A DNA stretch of 64,000 bases from Methylocapsa acidiphila B2. Lineage in GTDB: Bacteria; Pseudomonadota; Alphaproteobacteria; Rhizobiales; Beijerinckiaceae. A program made the position numbers and the translations under genes. The stretch is taken from assembly GCF_000427445.1 (NCBI RefSeq), contig NZ_KE386496.1, positions 1,116,001 through 1,180,000 on the forward strand. The letters are read 5' to 3'. This document shows positions 1 to 9,050 of this stretch, piece by piece. The notes beneath the pieces were generated by a model that was given only the letters and a program-made list of their open reading frames with translations, was not told where the DNA came from and made no database searches. The stretch's first letter is position 1. The number at the start of each line of letters is the position of its first letter.

Positions 1-332
1 GCTCATTCGCGCGGCTCGTCGGCGATGATCGCATCCGTCTCGAAAACCGCGGCGGCCGCCTGATCGCCCGCGCCCATCCGCGAATTTTCGGCCAGATCGA
101 ACGACGCGGCCAAGGCCTGTTGTCGCTGCCTTTCCTCGCCTCGGCCGTCTTGCGCGTCGTCATCGATCTCGCGCCCGCGGCCGAGCTCGGTCCCCGTTAT
201 CCGGAACAGGACGACGACGTCGTCGTTCTGGCCGGAGCCGAGCTGCCTCGCCTTAGATTGAGCCAGGACCGACCGGCCAGCGATTTGGCGTCCACAGTGT
301 TGCAGCTTTTCAACTTGCTCTGGAAATCATAA
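1..332 (+). CDS. hprK: HPr kinase/phosphorylase HprK, C-terminal part
   Basis: The gene enters from the left edge, with codons in phase from position 3, and about 110 C-terminal residues are visible. HprK phosphorylates, and dephosphorylates, a regulatory serine on HPr using ATP or pyrophosphate. The visible part has the acidic 'RLVGDDRIRLE' segment corresponding to the conserved LVADD stretch of the kinase core, then 'IERRGQGLLSLPF', which matches the family's E-x-RG-x-G loop, and a short C-terminal tail. The next two genes encode an EIIA-Man protein and HPr, which is the usual alphaproteobacterial order. The P-loop lies outside the window, so integrity of the whole gene cannot be judged. 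Confidence 0.9.
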   Translation, partial: SFARLVGDDRIRLENRGGRLIARAHPRIFGQIERRGQGLLSLPFLASAVLRVVIDLAPAAELGPRYPEQDDDVVVLAGAELPRLRLSQDRPASDLASTVLQLFNLLWKS

Positions 333-609
333 GCATTTCTCGGAAGAAACAAGAACGTTCCAGATCTCGGCGCGTCATTTCTCTTGCCAACCTCGCCGCG
401 ACGCACAAAATGATTGGGCATGGTTGTTCTCGATAGGCCCCACCGAACCGAGATCCGGACACATGCCGCGTCCTTGACCGCGCTTTATCTCGAAATCGAA
501 CGTCTCAGCCATGGACTCTTGTCCAAAAACGCGTGGTTCCTCCCATGACGAAGCCCGCTTGCGTTGGCGTTGATCCCGAAGACGGCTCCAGTATGAACGG
601 ACGACGCCA
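333..609. other. Intergenic region between hprK and the EIIA gene
   Basis: This stretch of 277 bp has no convincing reading frame and no clear hairpin terminator. It may hold a promoter for the EIIA-HPr pair, but no confident -35/-10 pair was recognised. Confidence 0.4.
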
Positions 610-1011
610 ATGATCGGATTGGTGCTCGTCACGCACGGCCATCTCGCAACGGCGTTCCGCGCCGCTCTCGAGCATGTGGTGGGCCCGCAAAAGCAGGTCG
701 CGACCGTGTCCATCGGACCCGACGACGACATCGAGCAGCGCCGGAAGGATATTGTCGCGGCGGTGAAGCAGGTCGACTGCGGGGCCGGCGTGGCGGTCCT
801 AACCGACATGTTCGGCGGGACGCCATCGAATCTCGCGATTTCGGTCATGAACGACGCTCATGTCGAAGTCATCGCCGGGATGAACCTGCCGATGTTAATC
901 AAGTTGGCGTCGGTGCGGGAAAATTACGGACTTGAACAGGCCGTGACCCAGGCGCAAGAGGCGGGTCGGAAATATATCTGCGTCGCAAGCCAAGTCTTGA
1001 GCGGAAAATGA
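610..1011 (+). CDS. manX: PTS EIIA component, mannose family (regulatory PTS)
   Basis: The protein has 133 residues, one complete EIIA-Man domain. It is a cytoplasmic phosphocarrier that accepts phosphate from HPr. His9 in 'LVLVTHGHLA' is the expected phosphorylated residue, and 'LTDMFGGTPSN' is the conserved second motif. There is no EIIB or EIIC gene nearby, so a sugar-transport role is unlikely here. Alphaproteobacterial homologues belong to a regulatory PTS with HprK and HPr. The stop overlaps the HPr start by 4 bp (ATGA), indicating translational coupling. Confidence 0.9.
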   Translation: MIGLVLVTHGHLATAFRAALEHVVGPQKQVATVSIGPDDDIEQRRKDIVAAVKQVDCGAGVAVLTDMFGGTPSNLAISVMNDAHVEVIAGMNLPMLIKLASVRENYGLEQAVTQAQEAGRKYICVASQVLSGK

Positions 1012-1343
1012 ACGAAGACGAAAGCGGCGGCGCTCCGCAAGAGCCTTGTCAGGACATCATCCAGATCCAGGGCGAATGGGTGCGCGAGCTCAAGATCGTC
1101 AATCGCAAAGGGCTGCATGCGCGCGCGACGGCTAAGCTCGTGCAGTGCATCGATGGGTTCGATGCGACCATCACAATCGGCCGCTGCGGTGAAACCGTCG
1201 GCGGCACGTCGATCATGGGCATTCTAACCCTCGGCGCCGGGGTCGGCATGACCATTACCGTCACGGCGGCCGGAGCGCAGGCGGCGCAGGCCCTGGACGC
1301 CATCGAGACGCTCGTCGCCAATCGTTTCGGCGAGGACGAATAG
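1008..1343 (+). CDS. ptsH: Phosphocarrier protein HPr
   Basis: The protein has 111 residues, longer than the usual 85-90 because of an N-terminal extension of about 22 acidic and polar residues. His37 in 'NRKGLHARAT' is the EI-dependent phosphorylation site. Ser68 in 'GGTSIMGIL' lies 31 residues further on, the same spacing as His15/Ser46 in classical HPr, so the HprK target serine is present. That agrees with hprK two genes upstream. EI (ptsP/ptsI) is not in this window. The start overlaps the EIIA stop. A later internal start giving a standard-length HPr cannot be excluded, but the ATGA overlap favours this one. Confidence 0.92.
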   Translation: MNEDESGGAPQEPCQDIIQIQGEWVRELKIVNRKGLHARATAKLVQCIDGFDATITIGRCGETVGGTSIMGILTLGAGVGMTITVTAAGAQAAQALDAIETLVANRFGEDE

Positions 1344-1404
1344 GGCGCGAGCGGGCTTCAACCACCGCTTGGTCCGCCGCTCCCCTACGCGCGCTCTTTG
1401 CGCT

Positions 1405-3666
1405 ATGGTCGCGAACCGGAGTTCTTCACCCAGGCCCACGCCCTTGCGCCGCGCCAGCACGCGACTGAGCTATTTTTATCTTCCGCTCGTTTGCGGATTT
1501 CTGCTGCTCGCCGTTCTGATTCGCCAGGCCGATCCCTTCTTCGTCCAAGCGCTGCGCCTGATCGCTTTCGATTCCTATCAGCGATTAGCGCCGGAGCCCT
1601 ATGATGCGGACCTCCCTGTCCGCATCGTCGACATCGATCCCGACTCGATCACCCATTTCGGCCAGTGGCCTTGGTCGCGAACAATCATGAGCGATCTTCT
1701 GCACAAGCTCGCGGAGCGCAAGGCGGCGGCGGTCGTCTTCAACATCCTTTTCGGGGAGCCGGACCGAACCTCACTGGAAGAGGTTGTGAAGCGATTGCCC
1801 CCGGAGCAAGCAAGCCGTCTGGCCAGGCCCGCGAATGCGCCGACCAATGACGCACTCTTCGCGGCTGAACTCGCTGCGGCGCCGAGCGTGCTGCCGGTCC
1901 TTCTCACCGACCGGCCAAGCGGCGCCCCTTTCGCAGCCAAGGCCGGCTTCGTGTTCGCCGGAGACAATCCCAGGCCCTTCCTGCGTCCCTTCCCCGGTGC
2001 GGTCAGCAATTTGCCCATGTTCGATTCCGCCGCGAAGGGCGTGGGCACGACCAACCTTTTTCCAAATCGCGACGGGGTCGTGCGCCGCATGCCCCTGTTC
2101 GTGCGCCTCGGCGACCAAATCATCCCCTCTCTCGCGGCGGAGGCTTTGCGCGTGGCGCAAGGCGCCTCCACCTATATTCTCAAATCATCGAATGCGAGCG
2201 GCGAAACCGCCTTCGGGCAAACAACCGGCCTGAACCATATCCGCATCGGCAAGATTGAGATCCCGACCGACGCCGAAGGCGCGCTCACGATCCGGTTTCG
2301 CCGCAGCAATCCGGCCGCTTTCATTCCGGCCTGGAAGGTCGTCGCCGGCGAGGCCGATGAAAGCCAGATCGCCGGCAAGATTATCCTGGTCGGCTCAAGC
2401 GCGCCGGGCCTGCTCGATCAGCTCGCGACGCCTTTGGACGAAGCGCTTCCCGGCGTCGAGATTCAGGCCCAGGTGCTTGAGCATATTCTCGCCGGGCGAA
2501 GGCTCGCCCGGCCGGATTACGCGCTGGCCGTCGAGGAGTTGCTCGTGGTCGCGCTGGGTTTGTTGATCGCTCTCGGGGAGTCTCGCCTTTCCCCTGGTCT
2601 TGCGGCCGGACTCGGCGTTGTTTTGCTCGCGGCGCTCAATCTCGGCGCCTGGCTCTCATATCGCTATTGGAGCCTGCTCTTTGATCCGTTCTACCCTTCG
2701 CTCGTGCTGCTTTTGCTCACCGCCGGCGTCACCTTCTACATCTATCGTCAGGTCGAGACCCAGCGCGACGAGATCCGCAGCGCCTTCAGCCGCTATCTCG
2801 CGCCCGCGGTCGTCGAGGAACTCATCGCGAATCCTCACAAGCTCGTCCTCGGCGGCGAACAACGCGAGCTCACGATGATGTTTTGCGACGTGCGCAACTT
2901 CACCTCGATCTCCGAATTTCTGACCGCCAGCGAGCTCACCTCGTTCATCCAGGAATTGCTCACGCCATTGAGCGAGGTCATTTTGAGTGAGCGCGGCACT
3001 ATCGATAAATACATGGGCGACGCCATCATGGCGTTCTGGAACGCGCCGCTCGACGTCGCCGATCATCCACATAGAGCCTGCCGCAGCGCGATCGAGATGA
3101 TCGACAAGATGACCGCGCTCAACAGTCGCTGGCGCGACCAAGCCCAGGCTGAAGGCCGCCCCTTCGAAGAAGTAAGAATCGGCATTGGCATCAACACCGG
3201 CGAATGCTGCGTGGGCAATCTCGGCAGCCGCCTGCGCTTCGATTATTCGGCGATCGGCGACGAGGTCAATGTGACTTCGCGGCTCGAGGGCCTGACCAAG
3301 CTATATGGCGTCCCGGCCGTCGTTGGCGAACGCACCATCAAGCAATGCCCGAGTTTCGACGCGCTGGAGCTCGATTTGATCCGCGTGAAAGGCCGGGCGC
3401 GGCCTATCCGCATCTTTACGTTGACTGATTTTTGGCCCGACCGGGCCGGCGACATCGCTCGGCTGCGGCCGCTGCATGAGGCGTTTCTGCACGCCTACCG
3501 CACCCAGAATTGGCCGGAGGCGGAAGCGCTGATCGGCCGATGCGTAGACGCGGGTGGAACAGTCCTCGGCGCCTATTATGCGGCTTTTTCCGCGCGGCTC
3601 CCTATTCTTCGCGCCGCTGCGCTTGGACCATCCTGGGACGGGGCCTACGCCATGACCGCCAAGTGA
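1405..3666 (+). CDS. CHASE2-domain class III adenylate cyclase, membrane-bound
   Basis: The protein has 753 residues from the ATG at 1405; the frame also has an upstream TTG at 1369. Order of parts: a short basic N-terminus; TM1 at about residues 20-40; a periplasmic CHASE2 sensor domain to about 370, including 'VRIVDIDPDSI' and 'GKIILVGSSA'; three TM helices at about 375-450; then a class III cyclase domain at about 490-680. Cyclase motifs are intact: metal-binding Asp in 'MMFCDVRNFTS', substrate Lys in 'GTIDKYMGDAIM', and Asn/Arg in 'AIGDEVNVTSRLE'. It should make cAMP in response to an envelope signal. It follows ptsH by about 60 bp and precedes the TPR-barrel and FecR genes, which may supply or relay the signal (inference). 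Confidence 0.87.
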   Translation: MVANRSSSPRPTPLRRASTRLSYFYLPLVCGFLLLAVLIRQADPFFVQALRLIAFDSYQRLAPEPYDADLPVRIVDIDPDSITHFGQWPWSRTIMSDLLHKLAERKAAAVVFNILFGEPDRTSLEEVVKRLPPEQASRLARPANAPTNDALFAAELAAAPSVLPVLLTDRPSGAPFAAKAGFVFAGDNPRPFLRPFPGAVSNLPMFDSAAKGVGTTNLFPNRDGVVRRMPLFVRLGDQIIPSLAAEALRVAQGASTYILKSSNASGETAFGQTTGLNHIRIGKIEIPTDAEGALTIRFRRSNPAAFIPAWKVVAGEADESQIAGKIILVGSSAPGLLDQLATPLDEALPGVEIQAQVLEHILAGRRLARPDYALAVEELLVVALGLLIALGESRLSPGLAAGLGVVLLAALNLGAWLSYRYWSLLFDPFYPSLVLLLLTAGVTFYIYRQVETQRDEIRSAFSRYLAPAVVEELIANPHKLVLGGEQRELTMMFCDVRNFTSISEFLTASELTSFIQELLTPLSEVILSERGTIDKYMGDAIMAFWNAPLDVADHPHRACRSAIEMIDKMTALNSRWRDQAQAEGRPFEEVRIGIGINTGECCVGNLGSRLRFDYSAIGDEVNVTSRLEGLTKLYGVPAVVGERTIKQCPSFDALELDLIRVKGRARPIRIFTLTDFWPDRAGDIARLRPLHEAFLHAYRTQNWPEAEALIGRCVDAGGTVLGAYYAAFSARLPILRAAALGPSWDGAYAMTAK

Positions 3667-3879
3667 TCGCGCCGCCCACGATCCCATAAGCTGCGCGTTT
3701 GTTGCCGCTCGGCCACAATCCCTGAGATTATTGCATCGAATTGACACGAACCGGCGCGTCGGCTTGACGCAGCGGCTGCTTTCCGATGCCATCCGCACAG
3801 CCGCGCAGACCCGAGCGCCGCGCCGTCGATCGCTTGATCGAGGTCGGATCCTCGGCTGCGCAGAAGGGGCGGAACGCTA

Positions 3880-5352
3880 ATGCTAGGATGGCGCGGGATG
3901 TCTGGAGGGGCTTCTCTACATGGCGTGCGAGACCGCCATGATTTGAGAGAGGGAGGCGCCCCAATCCGCAACGCGAGCGAGTCCGATCGCGCGGAGCCCT
4001 CGGAGAGGCGGCATTCGCGCGCGACGTTTCGTCGGTCTCCTTTTGCGGCCGCAGCAACATATGTTGCATTGGTCCTGTGCACGATCCCGGACATGGGCGC
4101 GCGCGCGCAGACGGCTCCGGGCCCAATCGGCGAGCCCGCGTTGTTCCAAGACATGCTGCGCAGGCCTACCGATCTCGACGCGACGCTCAGATTCGCAGCC
4201 AGCGCGGCGCAAGCGGGGGATGTGGAAGCCTCGATCGGCGCTCTTGAGCGCATCTTGTTCTTCAATCCCAATCTTTCGAGCGTCCGCTTCGAACTCGGCA
4301 TGCTCTATTTCCGCCTCGGCTCCTACGAGATGGCGCGCGGCTATTTCCAGGCCGCGCAAGCAGCATCTGACGCTTCGCCAGCGATGCGCCAACGCGCGCA
4401 GGACTTTCTCGATACGATCGACAAGAAGCTCCAGCCGGACCAGATCAGCGGCTTCGCCCAAACCGGATTTCGCTATCAATCCAACGCCAGCCTCGGCCCC
4501 AACCAACAATCGCTCATCGGCGCCACGCGCCCCGTCAATAGCCAGTTTTTCGGCCGCCCGGATTGGAATTGGTTCGGGATCTTCGGCGTCAACTATGTTC
4601 ACGATTTCGGAAATCAGAATGGCGACGTGCTCGAGGCGAACCTCCTCGGCTATGATTCGCAACAGTTCAACGCGACCGCCGTCGACGCTCGTTTTCTCGA
4701 CCTGCGCGTCGGCCCCCGCTTTGGAATTCTTCAAGACGCGCTGCGCGGCGCGTCGGTCAAGCCCTATGTCGTCGGCACCGGGATGATGCTCGGCGACGCG
4801 CCTTATCTCGCGAGCGGCGGCGGCGGCGTCACAATGCATCTGAATTGGGGCGAAGCCGGCTTCGATCCCTTCGTCGAGGTTCGCCAATCCGGCTATCACA
4901 GCTCCAATCTTTATCCCTTGGCCTACGGGCTCGACGGGACGTTGACCAGCGTCGGCCTCCCCGCCGCCGGCCCGATCGTCGAAGGCGTGCAATGGCGGGC
5001 GAGATTCGTCTACAATCACAGCGACGACGCTTTCGCTTGGTATAGTTTCGATCGCTATGCGTTCGACATCGCCTTTCCCATCGCCGAACCCTCGCCCTGG
5101 GGCGGACGCGCTTGGACTTTGACGCCCTCATTCGGCGTCGGCCGCTGGCTCTATCGGCAGCCTGATCCGACGACCAACCCTTTCATCACCGAACATGACC
5201 TCGAATGGCGAGCGGGCCTCGGCCTCGACATTCCGATCAAGGATCGATTCGGGCTCGGCCTACAAGTTCAGTACCGCACGTTGAACTCGAACATTCTCGG
5301 CAATTCGGTCAGGGATTTTTCGATCACCATGGGCCCGACGGTCGCCTTTTGA
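3880..5352 (+). CDS. TPR plus outer-membrane beta-barrel protein, unknown function
   Basis: The 490-codon frame starts at an ATG, but the true start is uncertain because a hydrophobic signal-like segment ending 'DMGARAQ' lies about 75 residues in. A GAGGGAGG sequence near 3950 has no ATG, GTG or TTG at suitable spacing. After the signal come about two tetratricopeptide repeats ('LSSVRFELGMLYFRLG'), then about 300 residues of alternating aromatic and polar strands ending 'SITMGPTVAF', with the terminal Phe usual for barrels. The layout, TPRs before a C-terminal barrel, resembles Slam/DUF560-type proteins, but I see no motif to assign it there. It lies 9 bp before the FecR-domain gene, so the two are probably co-transcribed. 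Confidence 0.72.
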   Translation: MLGWRGMSGGASLHGVRDRHDLREGGAPIRNASESDRAEPSERRHSRATFRRSPFAAAATYVALVLCTIPDMGARAQTAPGPIGEPALFQDMLRRPTDLDATLRFAASAAQAGDVEASIGALERILFFNPNLSSVRFELGMLYFRLGSYEMARGYFQAAQAASDASPAMRQRAQDFLDTIDKKLQPDQISGFAQTGFRYQSNASLGPNQQSLIGATRPVNSQFFGRPDWNWFGIFGVNYVHDFGNQNGDVLEANLLGYDSQQFNATAVDARFLDLRVGPRFGILQDALRGASVKPYVVGTGMMLGDAPYLASGGGGVTMHLNWGEAGFDPFVEVRQSGYHSSNLYPLAYGLDGTLTSVGLPAAGPIVEGVQWRARFVYNHSDDAFAWYSFDRYAFDIAFPIAEPSPWGGRAWTLTPSFGVGRWLYRQPDPTTNPFITEHDLEWRAGLGLDIPIKDRFGLGLQVQYRTLNSNILGNSVRDFSITMGPTVAF

Positions 5353-5361
5353 GGGAATATC

Positions 5362-6258
5362 ATGCCGCGCTCGATGCTCCCCCGATACATGATCACGCAT
5401 ATGACCGCATGCGCCGCCGCACTTGTCGTCGGCCTCGCGCTGGCGTCGGTCTCCGCCACGGCCCAGGACGTCGGCGCTGCGGCGGCGGTCAATCCGCTCT
5501 CGCAAAGCACGCCGCCAGGCAAAGAGACCAGAGTGCTGCAGATCGGCTCGCGCATCGTGCACAATGAAGCGATCGAGACCACCAAGAACGGGACCGTCCA
5601 GCTTCTGTTCGTCGATAAGACCACGCTCAGCATCGGGCCGAACAGCAGCCTCGTCATCGACAGCTTCATCTACGACCCCGCCGCTGGCGCCGGTCAGATC
5701 GTGACCTCGATCACCAAGGGCGCGCTCCGGTTCGTCGGCGGCCAGCTCAGCCATCAAGGCGCGGCCACGGTCAACACGCCCGTCGCGACGATCGGCATTC
5801 GAGGCGGCACCGCGACCATCGCCCAGGGCAAGGACGGAACCCGCGTCATCAATCATTTCGGCCAGATCACGGTCGCCAATGAATGCGGCGCCGTCGTTAT
5901 TAGGCGCACGGGCTACGCGGTGACGGTGCAGGGCCGCAACGCCTGCCCCAGTGAGCCGCAGCGGGCGTCGCAAGAAGAGATCAATCACTATCTCGCGCTG
6001 CTCACCAGCAAGCCAGGGCAGAGCGGCGGCGCCTCCTCCGTTCCGGACGACGCCCTCGTCAGCCAATTCGGCGTCGGCCAACTCTATGGCTTTCCCTGGC
6101 CCGACAGCCCTTCCGTTCAACCGCAGACCACGACGGTCGAGACAAATCTTTTCGATCTCACGCTACAGGCGGTGCAGAAGGGGGCGACGCGGCAAGTCGT
6201 GACGGTGCCGGCGCAGACGTCGCGGCCCACGCCGCCGCCAACCACAAACGTCCCTTAA
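5362..6258 (+). CDS. FecR-domain protein, exported
   Basis: The protein has 298 residues. A signal peptide (TM-like core 'ACAAALVVGLALASVSA') is followed by a FecR domain at about residues 60-165: 'TTKNGTVQLLFVDKTTLSIG' and 'VNTPVATIGIRGGTATI' are its hallmarks. The C-terminus is Pro/Thr-rich, ending 'TSRPTPPPTTNVP'. Classical FecR is an inner-membrane anti-sigma regulator. This form is soluble or periplasmic with no cytoplasmic anti-sigma part and no ECF sigma gene nearby, so it is not a FecI/FecR pair. The tight link to the barrel protein and the CHASE2 cyclase suggests an envelope-sensing set (inference). Confidence 0.82.
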   Translation: MPRSMLPRYMITHMTACAAALVVGLALASVSATAQDVGAAAAVNPLSQSTPPGKETRVLQIGSRIVHNEAIETTKNGTVQLLFVDKTTLSIGPNSSLVIDSFIYDPAAGAGQIVTSITKGALRFVGGQLSHQGAATVNTPVATIGIRGGTATIAQGKDGTRVINHFGQITVANECGAVVIRRTGYAVTVQGRNACPSEPQRASQEEINHYLALLTSKPGQSGGASSVPDDALVSQFGVGQLYGFPWPDSPSVQPQTTTVETNLFDLTLQAVQKGATRQVVTVPAQTSRPTPPPTTNVP

Positions 6259-6350
6259 TCGGTCGCGCGGAAGAAGGATGATCGGGAGCGTGAGGAAGCG
6301 CCCTATGGTTGGCCGCCTCAACCTTTGTCGACATGCCCGGATGGCGCGCA

Positions 6351-6368
6351 TTGTCATAAGCTCGTCAT
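6351..6368 (+). promoter_or_regulatory. Putative Pho box upstream of ppk
   Basis: TTGTCAT-AAGC-TCGTCAT: two 7-bp direct repeats with a 4-bp spacer (period 11), matching 11 of 14 positions of the PhoB consensus CTGTCAT-N4-CTGTCAT. It lies about 88 bp before the ppk start and downstream of the FecR stop. Induction of ppk by phosphate starvation is inferred. Confidence 0.6.
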
Positions 6369-6455
6369 ATCGGAATGATGCCGTCGGGCACCGGACCCTG
6401 ACGATGAGTCCGGGCTCGCTTGCGCAAGCCGAGCCGACGGCTAATTGGAGCCCTT

Positions 6456-8678
6456 ATGACAATTTCGACCGAACGCGCCGCCCCGACCCGCGGCCGGAAA
6501 TCTTCTTCTCCGAAGCCCGTCAGCGCCGGTGAAGGCCTTGCTCTTGATCCGAAGCGTTTCGTCAATCGCGAGCTTTCCTGGCTCGACTTCAATCGCCGGG
6601 TTCTCGAAGAGGCGTCGAACCTCGCCCATCCGCTTCTCGAACGCCTGCGTTTTCTGGCGATCTCGGCAAGCAATCTCGATGAATTCTTCATGGTGCGCGT
6701 TTCTGGCCTCATCGAGCAGGCCGCCGCCGGCGTGACCGAAGCCTCTATAGACGGGCTCACGCCCTCCGAGCTTCTCGAAAAAATCGGCGTGGCGACGAGC
6801 AGACTCACACATGATCAGGAAGAATGCTGGCGCGCCTTGCGCCACAGCCTTGCGGCGGCGGGCGTCGTTGTCGTCGATCCGGCCGAATTGACGTCCGCGG
6901 ACGTCGCTCGGCTCGAATCCTATTTCTCCGACCAGATCTTCGCCACGGTCACGCCAATGGCGATTGATCCCGAGCATCCCTTCCCCTTCATTCCAAACCT
7001 AGAGCTATCTCTCGCGCTCGCGGTCGCTCCGACGAGCGGCAAGCCGCCCTTCACCGGCCTCGTGCGCTTGCCCGGAAAGCTCGCGCGTTTCGTCCGCCTC
7101 GACGACGGCGCCGAGGGCGTCGCCCGCTTCGTCCGGATCGAGCATGTCATCGAGCTTTTCGCCGCCCGCTTGTTTCCCGGCTGCGAGCTCGGCCCCATTG
7201 GGCTCTTCCGCGTCGTTCGCGATCTCGACATCGAATTCGCCGAGGAAGCAGACGATCTTGTCCGCGTCTTTGAAGCCGCTCTGAAGGAGCGCCGCCTCGG
7301 CTCGGTCATCCGCCTCGAAATCGAAGCCGCGATGCCCGCGCCGCTGTCGGATTTCATTTCCCGCGAGCTCGGCGTGACGCCGGCCGAGATGGTCGTTCAA
7401 AACGGGCTTTTGGCGCTGAGCGGGCTCACGCAGCTGATCGGGGTCGACCGGCCAGACCTCAAATTCGCGCCCGCCGCGCCGCGGTTTCCCGAGCACATCC
7501 GGGAATTCGGCGGAGACTGCTTCGCGGCAATACGGGCGAAGGACATCATCATTCATCATCCATATGAATCCTTCGACGTCGTCGTGCGGTTCCTTCAGCA
7601 AGCCGCGCAGGACCCGAATGTCGTTGCGATCAAACAGACGCTGTATCGAACCTCCTCCGATAGCCCGATCGTGAAGGCGCTCATCGAGGCCGCCGAATCC
7701 GGCAAGGCGGTCACGGCCGTCGTCGAACTCAAGGCGAGATTCGACGAGGAGGCGAACATAAGATGGGCGCGCGCGCTCGAGCGCGTCGGCGTGCAGGTGG
7801 TCTTCGGCTTCGCCGAGCTCAAGACCCACGCCAAGCTCTCGATGGTCGCGCGGCAGGAGGCCGGACGCCTCGTCACATATTGCCACATCGGCACCGGCAA
7901 TTATCATCCGATCACCGCGCGCATCTACACCGACTTGTCGGCCTTCACCGCCGATCCGGCCATCGGGCGCGATGTGGCCCGCATCTTCAATTTCATCACT
8001 GGCTATGGCGAGCCCGCGGAACTCGAACGCATGGCCTTCTCGCCGATTTCGGCGAAGAGCCGGCTTCTCGAGCATATCGCCGCAGAAGCCGAACATGCGC
8101 GGGCCGGCCGGCCCGCCGCGATCTGGCTCAAATGCAATTCGCTGGTCGATCCGCAAATCATCGACGCTCTCTACGAGGCGAGCGCAGCGGGCGTGCCCAT
8201 AGACATCGTCGTCCGCGGCATATGCTGCTTGCGGCCCGGCCTGCCCGGACTTTCGGAAAACATCCGCGCGAAATCCATCGTCGGGCGCTTTCTCGAGCAT
8301 TCGCGCATCTACGCCTTCGGCAATGGCTTCGGCCTGCCGCACCCCGAGGCCGCGGTCTATATTTCCTCGGCGGATCTCATGCAGCGCAATCTCGACCGAC
8401 GCGTCGAGACGCTTTTTCCGATCACCCATCCGACCTTGCATCAGCAGGTGCTGGAGCAAGTGCTGCTGGCCAATCTGCTCGACAATGAGCAGAGCTGGAC
8501 GATCCTCGAAGACGGCTCGAGCCGGCGCATCGAGCGCGCCGACGGCGAGGCACCTTTCGGCGCGCAAACCTATTTCCTGACCAATCCGAGCCTCTCTGGG
8601 CGCGGCAAGGCGCGCGCGGGCTCGTCGCCCCGCAATCTCGCCGGCGACCTCGCCAAGCTGGAAAAAGCCGCGGAATGA
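6456..8678 (+). CDS. ppk: Polyphosphate kinase PPK1
   Basis: The enzyme has 740 residues and polymerises the gamma-phosphate of ATP into polyphosphate, reversibly. The ATG at 6456 is chosen because GGAG lies 6 bp upstream; an upstream in-frame TTG at 6420 lacks this. The N-terminal domain begins '[20 protein letters not shown]', typical of PPK1. The catalytic histidines are His458 in '[11 protein letters not shown]' and His477 in '[10 protein letters not shown]', 19 apart as in the E. coli enzyme (435/454). The C-terminal half forms the two phospholipase D-like domains. A Pho box lies upstream and the pst operon follows, so it belongs to a phosphate-storage group. Confidence 0.95.
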   Translation: MTISTERAAPTRGRKSSSPKPVSAGEGLALDPKRFVNRELSWLDFNRRVLEEASNLAHPLLERLRFLAISASNLDEFFMVRVSGLIEQAAAGVTEASIDGLTPSELLEKIGVATSRLTHDQEECWRALRHSLAAAGVVVVDPAELTSADVARLESYFSDQIFATVTPMAIDPEHPFPFIPNLELSLALAVAPTSGKPPFTGLVRLPGKLARFVRLDDGAEGVARFVRIEHVIELFAARLFPGCELGPIGLFRVVRDLDIEFAEEADDLVRVFEAALKERRLGSVIRLEIEAAMPAPLSDFISRELGVTPAEMVVQNGLLALSGLTQLIGVDRPDLKFAPAAPRFPEHIREFGGDCFAAIRAKDIIIHHPYESFDVVVRFLQQAAQDPNVVAIKQTLYRTSSDSPIVKALIEAAESGKAVTAVVELKARFDEEANIRWARALERVGVQVVFGFAELKTHAKLSMVARQEAGRLVTYCHIGTGNYHPITARIYTDLSAFTADPAIGRDVARIFNFITGYGEPAELERMAFSPISAKSRLLEHIAAEAEHARAGRPAAIWLKCNSLVDPQIIDALYEASAAGVPIDIVVRGICCLRPGLPGLSENIRAKSIVGRFLEHSRIYAFGNGFGLPHPEAAVYISSADLMQRNLDRRVETLFPITHPTLHQQVLEQVLLANLLDNEQSWTILEDGSSRRIERADGEAPFGAQTYFLTNPSLSGRGKARAGSSPRNLAGDLAKLEKAAE

Positions 8679-9046
8679 GGCAGTCGCCCGCATGCGCCTC
8701 AAACATTCGCGGAGAGCCGGAGCTTTAAAACAAGACCGCGCGGGGTCCGGCATTCCTCCCGCGGAGCGTCATCTTAATGTTATTTCTCCCGCTTAGATTG
8801 TCGCCGCGGCCAAGGGGAGGCGCGGCGTCTCGTGATGCTGTTCTGACGCTTCGAGACGCGCGCCCCGGGGGGAGGGAGGAACGTATTCTGAGCCTCGCCG
8901 CATGAATTTGCCGCGACAGGCGACGAGCCTTCTCCCCCCACGGCCGCGCGCGGAAATCCGACAAGGCGATCTAGCCTCGACCACGCGCGAAGCCCCCCAG
9001 ATTGCGTCCCGCGATCTCGTCACACCATGAGCGGTCTCGTCACACC
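8679..9046. other. Regulatory intergenic region between ppk and pstS
   Basis: This 368-bp stretch has no long reading frame that looks coding. It holds a weak Pho-box-like sequence, a 16-bp direct repeat and a very short upstream frame touching the pstS start, each listed separately. Confidence 0.5.
8766..8783 (+). promoter_or_regulatory. Weak Pho-box-like sequence upstream of pstS
   Basis: GCGTCAT-CTTA-ATGTTAT has the 7-4-7 spacing of a Pho box and matches 10 of 14 consensus positions. It is about 265 bp before pstS, rather far, so the support is modest. Confidence 0.35.
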
Positions 9047-9050
9047 ATGA
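9015..9050 (+). repeat. 16-bp direct repeat over the pstS start
   Basis: The sequence TCTCGTCACACCATGA occurs twice, at 9015-9030 and 9035-9050, with period 20. Each copy contains an ATG. The second copy supplies the first possible pstS ATG (9047). The copies are identical, so this is either a recent duplication or a functional tandem site. Confidence 0.8.
9027..9050 (+). CDS. Possible 7-codon upstream frame overlapping the pstS start
   Basis: ATG at 9027 reads M-S-G-L-V-T-P-stop, and its TGA (9048-9050) overlaps the pstS ATG at 9047. It arises from the direct repeat. It has no clear ribosome binding site, so translation is unproven; it could couple or throttle pstS translation. Confidence 0.25.
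   Translation: MSGLVTP

Noticed and set aside
3916-5019. Minus-strand open frame of 367 codons across the TPR-barrel gene
   Set aside because: The plus strand has TPRs and barrel strands; the minus frame has charged, low-complexity content only.
5362-6258. FecR protein as part of an iron FecI/FecR system
   Set aside because: No ECF sigma factor or receptor nearby and no cytoplasmic anti-sigma region.
6278-6532. Possible small gene of 84 codons before ppk
   Set aside because: It covers the Pho box and the ppk start and has no protein features.
7005-8753. Minus-strand open frame of 582 codons across ppk
   Set aside because: It is antisense to a complete PPK1 with intact catalytic residues and shows no domain.
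9015-9050. Direct repeat as a Pho box
   Set aside because: Period is 20 rather than 11, and the repeat does not match CTGTCAT.
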